From JANQIO01 sp043513815 (GTDB taxonomy: Bacteria > Pseudomonadota > Gammaproteobacteria > Pseudomonadales > Halieaceae), in the NCBI GenBank assembly GCA_043513815.1, contig CP121313.1, positions 3,906,001 through 3,970,000 of the forward strand: a stretch of 64,000 nucleotides of DNA, read 5' to 3'. The notes under the pieces are model-generated. The model made no database searches, was not told the origin of the DNA, and saw nothing but the letters and a program-made list of their open reading frames with translations. The position numbers and the translations under genes are program-made. This document shows, in pieces, positions 15,716-23,865 of this stretch; the stretch's first letter is position 1; every line of letters begins with the position of its first letter.

Positions 15716-16786
15716 ATGACAGACACCAAACCTGCAGACCTGGAAATCGACGGCACAGTCATCGCGCCGGGCGAGCGCCGCGAGGTCAACCTGCGGGTCG
15801 CCCCCACCTACACCCACGACGACCTGTCGATGACGGTGCTGGTGGTGCGCGGCAAAAAGCCCGGCCCGACCCTGTTCATCTCCGGCGCCATTCACGGCGA
15901 CGAGATCAATGGGGTAGAGATCATCCGTCGGGTGCTGCAGAGCAAGTCGCTCAAAAGCATCAGCGGCACCCTGGTGGCGATACCCATCGTCAATGTGCAC
16001 GGCTTTCTCAACCAGTCCCGCTACCTGCCGGACGGCCGCGATCTCAATCGCTGCTTCCCCGGCTCGGAAAAGGGCTCACTGGCCGGGCGGGTGGCGCACA
16101 CTTTCATCCAGGAAATTGTCAGCAAGTGCACCCACGGCATCGACCTGCACACCGGCTCCCGGCATCGCAGCAACTTTCCGCAGATTCGCGCCGATCTCGA
16201 CCGGCCCGGCACCCAGGCCATGACCGAGGCCTTCAACGTGCCGCTGGCGCTGGACTCGAAGATTCGCGACGGCTCGCTGCGGCACTGCGCTGGCGACCTT
16301 GGCATCCCGGTGATTCTTTATGAAGCCGGTGAGGCGCTGCGCTTTGACGAGGTCTATATCCGCGCTGGCGTGAAAGGGATAATCAACGTGATGCGGGAGA
16401 TCGGCATGCTGCGAAAAAGTCGCCGCACCACCCCACGCAAGGAACCGATCTTCAGCGACCAGACCTACTGGGAGCGCGCCCCGGAAAGCGGTGTGCTACG
16501 CACGCTGGTGCCACTGGGCGCCAAGGTCAACCGCGATCAGGTTATCGGCCTGGTGGCCGACCCGCTGGGCAGCAGCGAAACCGAGATCAAGGCCACCCAC
16601 GCCGGTGTGGTCATTGGCCGCACCAACCTGCCGCTGGTCTATTCCGGCGATGCGCTGTTTCATATTGCCCGCTACGGCCGCGACAATCGCCGGGTGGAAA
16701 AGCAGGTGGTACAGTTCACCGAGGAGCACGAGCCACCCGATATGCCGCAGGATGCAGACGACATGAGCAATGCCCCGATTACCTGA
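15716..16786 (+). CDS. Succinylglutamate desuccinylase/aspartoacylase family zinc hydrolase
   Basis: A 356-residue M14-like zinc hydrolase. Zinc ligands are H60-x2-E63 (SGAIHGDE) and H145 in DLHTGS. The substrate motif GRDLNRCFPG (107-116) and YEAGEAL complete the active site. The C-terminal ~100 residues form a second beta domain. Fourteen bases after rimK, it belongs to the same operon; its family members often accompany rimK. By analogy it could remove an acyl or glutamyl group, perhaps reversing RimK modification, but this is inference. Confidence 0.82.
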   Translation: MTDTKPADLEIDGTVIAPGERREVNLRVAPTYTHDDLSMTVLVVRGKKPGPTLFISGAIHGDEINGVEIIRRVLQSKSLKSISGTLVAIPIVNVHGFLNQSRYLPDGRDLNRCFPGSEKGSLAGRVAHTFIQEIVSKCTHGIDLHTGSRHRSNFPQIRADLDRPGTQAMTEAFNVPLALDSKIRDGSLRHCAGDLGIPVILYEAGEALRFDEVYIRAGVKGIINVMREIGMLRKSRRTTPRKEPIFSDQTYWERAPESGVLRTLVPLGAKVNRDQVIGLVADPLGSSETEIKATHAGVVIGRTNLPLVYSGDALFHIARYGRDNRRVEKQVVQFTEEHEPPDMPQDADDMSNAPIT

Positions 16787-16916
16787 GCAAAGACTGGGTC
16801 CCACTATTGCCAACCGCATTGCACAACCACTTTCCCAGCGTCCCGCCGCTACAGCAGGAGCGATAGGCTGCCTGTGGGGCGGACTGCTTTTTCTTCAGTC
16901 GAGAATCCGCTGCCTG

Positions 16917-17993
16917 ATGAACAAACATCTCGCGCGTCTCTGCCTGCTCGCCCTCAGCATACTTTCCGCACCGGCCTCTGCGCTGGTCATCCTTCAGTAT
17001 CACCATATCAGTGACGAGACGCCTGCCGTCACCAGCACCAGCCCGGCGCTGTTCAAGCAACACCTTGAGATTATTGCCGAATCCGGGTTTGAGGTGGTGG
17101 ACCTGGAGAGCGTGGTGCAGGCAATGCAACAGCGCAAGAGCCCGCCGGACAATGCCGTGCTGATTACCTTCGACGACAGCTACAGCTCCATCTACACGAA
17201 CGCCTACCCGCTGTTAAAAGCGCGCGGCTGGCCGTTCACGGTATTCGCCAATACCGAGCCGGTTGACAGCGGCCGGCCGGGATTCATGACCTGGGACCAA
17301 TTTGTGGAAATGGCCGCCAACGGTGCCGCCATTGCCAACCACAGCGTCAACCATCCGCATTTCGTGCGCCGCCCGCAGGGCACAGACGCTAGTGAATGGC
17401 GCGCTGAATCGCTACACGAAATCCAGCATGCCGAGGACCGCATCCGCACCAACATCGGCCAGCAGCACAAGGTGCTGGCCTTCCCCTACGGCGAATACGA
17501 CGCTGCGCTGCTGGAGCTGATGGAGGCACTGGGCTATCTCGGCATGAGCCAGGCATCGGGCGCGGTAAGCCGCGGCGAGGGCATGGCTATGCCGCGCTTC
17601 CCCATGGGCGGGCGCTACGGAGAACCCGGTGACTTCCGGCTCAAGCTGAAGGCCCTGCCCCTGCCCATCAACAGTGTGGAGCTACGCACGGAAGACGGCG
17701 ACCTGCTCAGCGACGGCCTGTTGCCGAGCACGGTGGTGCGCCCAATTCTGACCTTCGAACTTGACGACAAGACACTCAACGATGGCCTGCAGTGCTATGC
17801 CAGCGGGCAGACCCAGGCAATCAGCAAACGCGTGGAGGGCAAGCAGGTGGTGTTCCAGGCCGACCGTGGACTGCCGGCGGGACGCTCGCGCTACAATTGC
17901 ACGGTGCGCGACCCGGAGTCCGGACGCTTCCACTGGTATTCCATGGCTTTCCTGCGGCCCAAAGCGGACGGCAGCTGGCCACCAGAGCCCTGA
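16917..17993 (+). CDS. Exported polysaccharide deacetylase family protein
   Basis: A 358-residue secreted protein with a signal peptide (residues 1-22, LLALSILSAPASA). The NodB-type deacetylase domain covers about 25-215: LQYHHIS (26-32), the catalytic/metal FDDSYSS with D86-D87, and the metal histidines H142 and H146 (NHSVNHPHF). FPYGEYD is the later motif. The C-terminal ~110 residues lack a recognised fold. The start at 16917 is chosen because it begins the signal peptide; an upstream ATG at 16770 would overlap the previous gene and bury the leader. Likely modifies a cell-wall or exopolysaccharide substrate. Confidence 0.85.
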   Translation: MNKHLARLCLLALSILSAPASALVILQYHHISDETPAVTSTSPALFKQHLEIIAESGFEVVDLESVVQAMQQRKSPPDNAVLITFDDSYSSIYTNAYPLLKARGWPFTVFANTEPVDSGRPGFMTWDQFVEMAANGAAIANHSVNHPHFVRRPQGTDASEWRAESLHEIQHAEDRIRTNIGQQHKVLAFPYGEYDAALLELMEALGYLGMSQASGAVSRGEGMAMPRFPMGGRYGEPGDFRLKLKALPLPINSVELRTEDGDLLSDGLLPSTVVRPILTFELDDKTLNDGLQCYASGQTQAISKRVEGKQVVFQADRGLPAGRSRYNCTVRDPESGRFHWYSMAFLRPKADGSWPPEP

Positions 17994-18009
17994 GCGCGAT
18001 CGCTGCGAA

Positions 18010-18855
18010 TCAGCCGCGGCCGGTGTCGCCGCTGTCGTTGGACTCCAGACCGTTGATGCGAATCACCGCTCGCACCTCGTCGATGTAATCCTCACCACGC
18101 TCGGAGTAGCGCAACAGGCCCTCCGCCATCTCCGTACCGGACAGCGACTCCTGGCCCGCCCGCGCTGCCTCACGAATGTTGCGGGCCGGCTCGTACACCG
18201 GGTGGGTATTGATATTGCGGAAGTAGGAGGCAATGGCGGCATCCACAGTGTCGAAAGCCGCCACTTCGTGGGCGGCACCGGCTCGGCGGTTGGCAGGCAC
18301 AAGGCCACAACCTTCTTCAAAGCACCATTGCCCGAAAAGATTGTTCGCCTTTTTGGCAAAGCGCGAAGTGCCCCAGCCGGATTCCAGCGCTGCCTGGGCC
18401 AACACCATCGAGGTAGGAATAATATCGAGGCGGCGTTCCAGCACCTCGATCACGCCGTCCATGTCCAGCTCCTCCGGCACCCGGTAGCGGCGCGACATGT
18501 CGGCAAGAAACTGCTCATCCGCGGCAGCCAGCGGCAGACCGTTTTCCAGCCGCAGCCGGATGGCGCCCAGCAATAGCCGCCGCTCCTCGTTGAGGGCATT
18601 GCGAAACTCCACCGCCGGGCGCAGGTAATCGAAGAACGCCTGCTTGCGTTCCTGGGTGTCTGCAATGGCGGCAAAGTCCGGCAGGTGGCTGTAGTTCGGG
18701 GTAAAGTCAGGGCGATTGATCACGGCACCCGCCGCATCCACATACTGCAAATCCTGCAGGTGATCGGCCACGTAGGCCTTGTAGGCCTGGTAGCCGGGGT
18801 CGCGCGCGCAACTGGCCAGCAAAAGAGCCAGCATCAGCAATGTCAGATGTCTCAT
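18010..18855 (-). CDS. Bax-like glucosaminidase lipoprotein
   Basis: A 281-residue envelope protein related to E. coli Bax and the N-acetylglucosaminidase (lysozyme-like) fold. Residues 1-16 end in a lipobox, LLLASC, so Cys16 would be lipidated. The catalytic region is QAALESGWGTSRFAKKANNLFGQWC, with Glu in the ALESGWG motif as the probable acid. ATG 18855 is taken as start because it gives the lipoprotein leader; the longer frame to 19098 overlaps the divergent MFS gene. It converges with the deacetylase gene 16 bases away. Confidence 0.82.
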   Translation of the reverse strand: MRHLTLLMLALLLASCARDPGYQAYKAYVADHLQDLQYVDAAGAVINRPDFTPNYSHLPDFAAIADTQERKQAFFDYLRPAVEFRNALNEERRLLLGAIRLRLENGLPLAAADEQFLADMSRRYRVPEELDMDGVIEVLERRLDIIPTSMVLAQAALESGWGTSRFAKKANNLFGQWCFEEGCGLVPANRRAGAAHEVAAFDTVDAAIASYFRNINTHPVYEPARNIREAARAGQESLSGTEMAEGLLRYSERGEDYIDEVRAVIRINGLESNDSGDTGRG

Positions 18856-18955
18856 AAGTCCTTTGTCGTTTGAACACTTAGGTGCAATTATACCGGCTGT
18901 TCGATTTTCTGCAGGCTTCCCTGCGCCAGGCCTGCATTTCAACTGGAGTTTCAGC

Positions 18956-20266
18956 ATGTCGCTGCGCGCGATTACCAACCTCTGGCCGTTGTTTTTTGGT
19001 CTGCTGTTGCTGGGCCTGGCCCTGGGTGTACAGGGTAGCCTGCTGGGCATACGGGCCAATCTCGAAGGCTTCGAGACCTGGAGCATAGGCCTGATCATGT
19101 CCGCCTACTTTGTCGGCTTTCTGGCGGGCTCTCTGCTGACACCGCGCCTGATTGCTGCCGTGGGTCACATTCGCATTTTCGGCGCCGCCACCGCGCTCGC
19201 CTCCATCACGATTCTCATCCACGCCACCCTGGTGGAACCCTGGGTCTGGATGCTGGCGCGACTGGTCACCGGGTTCGCTTTTTCCACGGTTTATGTGGTG
19301 TCGGAAAGCTGGCTGAACTCGGCCGCGACCAACGAGACCCGGGGCCAGGTACTGGCGTATTACATGGTAACTCTGCTGGCCGGTATCACCGCCGGGCAAA
19401 TGATACTGACGCTGGCGGACCCGGCTGAAGTCAGCCTGTTCGTGCTGATATCGGTGATGGTGAGTCTGGCGGCTATCCCCATTCTTATGACCGTATTGCC
19501 GACGCCCATCATGGAGGTGCACGACCGCGTCAGCATTCGCCATCTCTGGCATCGGGCGCCGCTGGGGGTGATTGGCATTTTTTTCAACCAGTGGTGTTCC
19601 AGCGTGGTATTCAGTTTCGGTGCCGTTTACGCCGCTCGACGCGGAATGAGCGTCGCTGAGATCGCCGCTTTCATGACGGCCATCATGGGTGGCGCCATGG
19701 TCATGCAGTGGCCGCTAGGGAAACTGTCGGACCTGATGGACCGGCGCTGGGTACTGGGCATTGGCGGCATCGCTGGTGCGGTGACGGCAGGCTGGGCGGG
19801 CCTGCAGGTTGGGCAGGGTCCCCTGCTGCTCGTCGCTGCCTTCCTGTTCGGGGGCTTCTGCCTGTCCCAGTACTCCATCGTGGTGGCGCTGATACACGAC
19901 CACCTGAGGCCCAGCGAGATCGTGCCCGCCAGTGGCACGGTGGTGATGGTGTCTGGCCTCGTCGCCATCAGCGGTCCACCAAGCATGGCACTGGCGGTGG
20001 ACCTGTTTGGCGTCAACAGCTTTTTCGTACTGCTCGCCGCGATGCTGACACTGATGGCCGCGATCAATATCTGGCGCGCTCGACATATCCCACCCCTGCC
20101 GGGTCGCTACAAGACCCAAAGCACACTACAGTCAGCCATATCGCCGGTGGGTACGGTATTGCAGGCCGACGACAAGATCACGGACCTGGACGACATGTTA
20201 GAGGCAGAGGAACTCGGCACAGCAACAGCAGTTGCTGGAGAAAGCGCGTTGACAGGCGAGCCATAA
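18956..20266 (+). CDS. MFS transporter (YcaD-like)
   Basis: A 436-residue major facilitator with about 12 hydrophobic helices; substrate unknown. The N-terminal half begins ITNLWPLFFGLLLLGLALGVQG and the segment between helices 2 and 3 has GFLAGSLLTPRLIAAVGHIR, the MFS motif A region. The C-terminal 45 residues are hydrophilic and acidic (DDKITDLDDMLEAEE). ATG 18956 is preceded by TGGAG; the longer frame from 18863 reads through the promoter region of the divergent Bax-like gene. Followed 34 bases later by ettA. Confidence 0.83.
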   Translation: MSLRAITNLWPLFFGLLLLGLALGVQGSLLGIRANLEGFETWSIGLIMSAYFVGFLAGSLLTPRLIAAVGHIRIFGAATALASITILIHATLVEPWVWMLARLVTGFAFSTVYVVSESWLNSAATNETRGQVLAYYMVTLLAGITAGQMILTLADPAEVSLFVLISVMVSLAAIPILMTVLPTPIMEVHDRVSIRHLWHRAPLGVIGIFFNQWCSSVVFSFGAVYAARRGMSVAEIAAFMTAIMGGAMVMQWPLGKLSDLMDRRWVLGIGGIAGAVTAGWAGLQVGQGPLLLVAAFLFGGFCLSQYSIVVALIHDHLRPSEIVPASGTVVMVSGLVAISGPPSMALAVDLFGVNSFFVLLAAMLTLMAAINIWRARHIPPLPGRYKTQSTLQSAISPVGTVLQADDKITDLDDMLEAEELGTATAVAGESALTGEP

Positions 20267-20300
20267 ACAGGAAAATCCCGACCCTCACTGCGGAGGTCAT

Positions 20301-21842
20301 ATGGCTCAATACGTCTACACCATGAATCGCGTCGGCAAGGTCGTCCCGCCCAAGCGCAAGATCCTGGAAGACATTTCCCTGTCGTTTTTTCCCGGCGCCA
20401 AGATCGGCGTGCTGGGTCTGAACGGCGCGGGTAAATCCACCCTGCTCAAGATCATGGCGGGACTCGATACCGACATACAGGGTGAGGCCCGTCCCCAACC
20501 CGGCATCAACATCGGCCACCTGCCCCAGGAACCCCAGCTCAATCCCGAGAAGGACGTGCGCGGCAATGTCGAAGAGGGGCTTAGCGAGGCCATCGACGCG
20601 CTGGCGGAGCTGGACCAGGTCTACGCCGCCTACGCCGAGGACGGCGCCGATTTCGATGCGCTGGCCAAGCGCCAGGCAGAGCTTGAGGACATCATTCAGG
20701 CCACCGACGCCCACAACATCGAAACCCGGCTGGAGATTGCCGCCGACGCCCTGCGCCTGCCGCCCTGGGATGCCGATGTGACAAAAATCTCCGGCGGTGA
20801 ACGCCGCCGGGTCGCCCTTTGCCGTCTGCTGCTGTCGAACCCGGACATGATCCTGCTGGACGAGCCCACCAACCACCTGGACGCAGAAAGCGTGGCCTGG
20901 CTGGAGCGCTTCCTGCTCGACTTCCCGGGTACCGTGGTGGCCATTACCCACGACCGCTACTTCCTCGACAACGCGGCCGGCTGGATTCTGGAACTGGACC
21001 GGGGTCGCGGTATTCCCTACGAGGGCAACTACTCCAGCTGGTTGCAACAGAAGGAGGCGCGCCTGGAACAGGAGCAGCGCCAGGAAGCCTCGATCCAGAA
21101 GACCATCAAGGCAGAACTGGAATGGGTGCGCGCCAACCCCAAGGGCCGCCAGGCCAAGAGCAAGGCTCGCCTGCAGCGCTTCGAGGACCTGCAGTCCCAG
21201 GAGTTCCAGACCCGCAACGAGACCAACGAAATCTATATTCCGCCGGGCGAACGGCTGGGTGACCTGGTGATTGAAGTAGAGGGCTTGACCAAGTCCTTTG
21301 GCGACCGCCTGCTGCTGGACGGGGTGAGTTTCAAGGTGCCCAAGGGTGCCATCGTCGGCATCATCGGCGCCAACGGCATGGGCAAGTCCACGCTGTTCCG
21401 TATTCTCACCGGCGCCGAGGAGCCCGATAGCGGCACCGTACGCATCGGCGAGACGGTGCAGATTGCCTACGTGGACCAGAGCCGCGACGACCTGGACGGC
21501 AGCAAGACGGTGTGGGAGGAAATCTCGGACGGCCACGACAACCTGCAGATCGGCAGCTACGAGATCAACTCCCGCTCCTACGTGGGCAAATTCAATTTCA
21601 AGGGCACCGACCAGCAGAAATACGTCAAGGACCTCTCCGGTGGCGAGCGCAACAGGCTGCACCTGGCCAAGCTCCTCAAACAGGGCGCCAATGTGCTGCT
21701 GCTGGACGAACCCACCAACGACCTCGACGTGGAAACCCTGCGCGCCCTCGAAGAGGCGCTGCTGGCGTTCCCGGGGTCGGCGATGGTGATCTCACACGAT
21801 CGCTGGTTCTCGGCGCCGCAGCGGAGCAGCCTCAGCGGGTGA
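20301..21842 (+). CDS. ettA: Energy-dependent translational throttle ABC-F protein, 3' end frameshifted
   Basis: Cytosolic ABC-F ATPase that in E. coli gates the ribosomal E site according to ATP level. Both nucleotide-binding domains are present: Walker A GLNGAGKST (39-47) and GANGMGKST (about 354-362), two LSGGE/ISGGE signatures, LLDEPTNHLD and LLDEPTNDLD, and the second H-loop SHDRWF. Normal EttA is ~555 residues. Here, straight after RWF, the frame runs into a nonsense tail and stops at 21842. The proper C-terminal tail (LGAAAEQPQRVKYKKLK) is still present in another frame, ending at 21862. About 100 bases, not a multiple of three, have been lost. The product may be partly functional, or the error may be in the assembly. 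Confidence 0.85.
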   Translation: MAQYVYTMNRVGKVVPPKRKILEDISLSFFPGAKIGVLGLNGAGKSTLLKIMAGLDTDIQGEARPQPGINIGHLPQEPQLNPEKDVRGNVEEGLSEAIDALAELDQVYAAYAEDGADFDALAKRQAELEDIIQATDAHNIETRLEIAADALRLPPWDADVTKISGGERRRVALCRLLLSNPDMILLDEPTNHLDAESVAWLERFLLDFPGTVVAITHDRYFLDNAAGWILELDRGRGIPYEGNYSSWLQQKEARLEQEQRQEASIQKTIKAELEWVRANPKGRQAKSKARLQRFEDLQSQEFQTRNETNEIYIPPGERLGDLVIEVEGLTKSFGDRLLLDGVSFKVPKGAIVGIIGANGMGKSTLFRILTGAEEPDSGTVRIGETVQIAYVDQSRDDLDGSKTVWEEISDGHDNLQIGSYEINSRSYVGKFNFKGTDQQKYVKDLSGGERNRLHLAKLLKQGANVLLLDEPTNDLDVETLRALEEALLAFPGSAMVISHDRWFSAPQRSSLSG

Positions 21843-21950
21843 AGTACAAGAAACTCAAATAGCGGTTCGCGGCCGCCCTGCCCACGTACCGTTGCCGGAA
21901 GCTATGACGTGCCGCGACAGGGCATTGAGCGGGCGGTGCCCCTCGCTGTT

Positions 21951-22352
21951 CTAGCGCTCGCCAAAACTAACGCCGAGTGGGGCACGCCGACCCCGGGGCA
22001 GCGGCGCGTAGTGGGTTGCCAGGTAGTCGAGAATCACCGGCTCCGCAGGGCCCAGGGGCCAGAGATTCTGGGTCTCCTGCATCCAGCGGATCATTTGCAG
22101 CCAGCCCTCCCTGTCAGCCCGATTCTGGGCCACAAGCCGACCGGAGTGACACGCGGTGCACTGGGCTTTTACCTGTTCGAAGCCGGGGGCGATAACGAGG
22201 CCGCTTTCGGGGTCGGTTTCGGCGTGGACCGGGGACGCGATGAGCGCGGTGCCGAGCAGTAGCAGGGGCAATGCGAATCTGCATTTCAGGAGTGACTGGT
22301 TTCGCCGATCGCGGGCCGCCGCTTTTGCGGGCATCAGGACAAACAGGCTCAC
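21951..22352 (-). CDS. sorB: Periplasmic c-type cytochrome, sulfite dehydrogenase subunit
   Basis: A 133-residue small cytochrome with a signal peptide (hydrophobic FALPLLLLGTALIASPVHA, ending about residue 44) and one haem-binding CTACH at 65-69. Met83 and Met86 are candidate axial ligands. It overlaps the end of the molybdopterin gene by ATGA, so the two are coupled. Together they match SorAB-type sulfite dehydrogenase, where this subunit takes electrons from the Mo centre. The annotation by neighbour is inference; the haem motif is seen. Confidence 0.75.
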   Translation of the reverse strand: MSLFVLMPAKAAARDRRNQSLLKCRFALPLLLLGTALIASPVHAETDPESGLVIAPGFEQVKAQCTACHSGRLVAQNRADREGWLQMIRWMQETQNLWPLGPAEPVILDYLATHYAPLPRGRRAPLGVSFGER

Positions 22353-23644
22353 ACGACCTTGACCGCGATACGGTGGGTGGCGTTATTGAGATAGCCGCGA
22401 GGGTTCCAGCCGGGCACAACCATGGGCTGGGACATGCCCGATGAGTCTGTCGCCCGGGCCCAGATTTCGTAGTATCCCCGTTGGGGAAATTCGATACTGG
22501 CCGACCAGTGTTGCCAGGCCAGGCGGTTGGCAGGCTTGCGTACCCGGGCCGCCTGCCAGGTCTGGCCAAAGTCGATAGACAGGTCCACGTCGCTGACGTA
22601 GCGGTCACCGGCCCAGGCGTGACCGCGCACCGCCAGGGCCTGGCCGCCACGGTGCACCAGGCCGGACTTCGGGAAGGTGACCAGGGATTTCACCGGCATG
22701 GATTCGATAATACACATATCCTCCTGGGGTACCTGGGCACCGGGCACGACAGGCTCACAGGGAACCCGGTAGGAATAGCCTCCCATCTTGGGGCCGTCGT
22801 GCACCTGGTTGCGCACCCTGATCTGGGTGAGCCACTTGCCGGAAGTGGACGCCGGCCAGCCGCCGAACACCAGGCGCAGCGGATGGCCATTGTGAAGCGG
22901 CATATCCTCATCATTGATGGCCCAGGCGAGGAGCGATTCCTTCTCCATGGCTTTGGCGATCGGCACGCCTCGGGAGATCACCACTTTACCCGGGTCGCCT
23001 GACAGGTGGGTGTCGGCACCGTAATAGCCGATATACACCGCATCGTCCTTCACGCCGACGTCTTTCAACACGTCGCGCAAGCGCACGCCGGTCCAGCGCG
23101 GACAACCTACCGCGCCGGTGGTCCACTGGTTGCCACGGGCCGGCGGATTGAACTCGCTGCGACCATTGCCACCGCATTCCAGAGTGAGCTGGTAGCTGTG
23201 GGTTTTGAAGCGCTCTTTCAGGTTTGCCAGGGTGTAGCGGCGGGTGGACCTGGCTGACTCGCCGCCGATGGTCAGCGCCCACGTGTCGGCATCGACCGCC
23301 AGTGGGGGCAGGCCGTTGTTGCGCACAAACAGGCGCTCGGCCGGCGTAACCAGGTCGTCGAGCAGGTGGGGCGGGGTTTCGGCGTTGAGCGGGCGATCGT
23401 TGAGCACGATCAGGCCGGGGTCCTTGCCGGGAATCACAAAGGGCTCGGTGGTTTCGGCCAGCGCTGCCGGAATCAGGCCCGAGGGCATGAAGCGGCCGAA
23501 TACCATCTCGGCCCCCAACACGGAAGCCAACGCAGTCAGAAAACCGCGCCGATTGGTATCCCGGGCGCCAAACAGTTTGTGCTCCGCAGCGAGAGGGTCC
23601 TCCCGATACAGCTCGTGGATACCGCGCTCCCACTTCGACTTCAT
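22349..23644 (-). CDS. sorA: Periplasmic molybdopterin sulfite oxidase-type catalytic subunit
   Basis: A 431-residue molybdoenzyme of the sulfite oxidase family, expected to oxidise sulfite to sulfate in the periplasm. A Tat-type leader is seen at residues 29-50 (TNRRGFLTALASVLGAEMVFG). The Mo-binding Cys lies in the QLTLECGGNGR segment, with GAVGCPRWTGVRLRDVL following. The C-terminal dimerisation domain has the DLSIDFGQTW motif. ATG 23644 has GGAGAG upstream; the frame extending to 23800 adds no homologous residues. It overlaps sorB by four bases. Confidence 0.85.
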   Translation of the reverse strand: MKSKWERGIHELYREDPLAAEHKLFGARDTNRRGFLTALASVLGAEMVFGRFMPSGLIPAALAETTEPFVIPGKDPGLIVLNDRPLNAETPPHLLDDLVTPAERLFVRNNGLPPLAVDADTWALTIGGESARSTRRYTLANLKERFKTHSYQLTLECGGNGRSEFNPPARGNQWTTGAVGCPRWTGVRLRDVLKDVGVKDDAVYIGYYGADTHLSGDPGKVVISRGVPIAKAMEKESLLAWAINDEDMPLHNGHPLRLVFGGWPASTSGKWLTQIRVRNQVHDGPKMGGYSYRVPCEPVVPGAQVPQEDMCIIESMPVKSLVTFPKSGLVHRGGQALAVRGHAWAGDRYVSDVDLSIDFGQTWQAARVRKPANRLAWQHWSASIEFPQRGYYEIWARATDSSGMSQPMVVPGWNPRGYLNNATHRIAVKVV

Positions 23645-23663
23645 GGGCAACTCTCCTTCCAGA

Positions 23664-23864
23664 TCATTCCAAACCGGGGCGAGTGTCCCAGTCTCTGCCA
23701 GCGCATCCAATAACGTGGGCTGCCCCTGTCTTGTGACAGCCAGGGCGCTGGCTGCTCGCGCGGCGCAGGTCGAGGGACTCCTGGCATAAACCCTCTGCAT
23801 TCGCTTCGTTGAGAAATGTCACCAGGGCACACAGCACCAGGAAGCCGATGGCCGCGCGAACCAT
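23664..23864 (-). CDS. Possible small exported protein, unrecognised
   Basis: A 66-residue frame starting at ATG 23864, two bases after the radA stop. It has a hydrophobic N-terminus (AAIGFLVLCALVTFL, ending near ANA) that could be a signal peptide, then a polar part with three Cys residues. No family is recognised and the codon pattern downstream of the leader is not persuasive. It might be a real small gene between radA and sorA, or chance. Confidence 0.25.
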   Translation of the reverse strand: MVRAAIGFLVLCALVTFLNEANAEGLCQESLDLRRASSQRPGCHKTGAAHVIGCAGRDWDTRPGLE

Positions 23865-23865
23865 A

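Noticed and set aside
18863..18955. N-terminal extension of the MFS transporter
   Set aside because: It overlaps the divergent promoter region, lacks homology, and the ATG at 18956 has its own GGAG site right before the first membrane helix.
20178..21662. Long minus-strand open frame opposite ettA
   Set aside because: High GC gives long antisense frames throughout (also opposite radA and rnr); ettA homology on the plus strand is clear.
22156..22362. Plus-strand small frame opposite sorB
   Set aside because: Antisense to a cytochrome gene with a clear haem motif and signal peptide.
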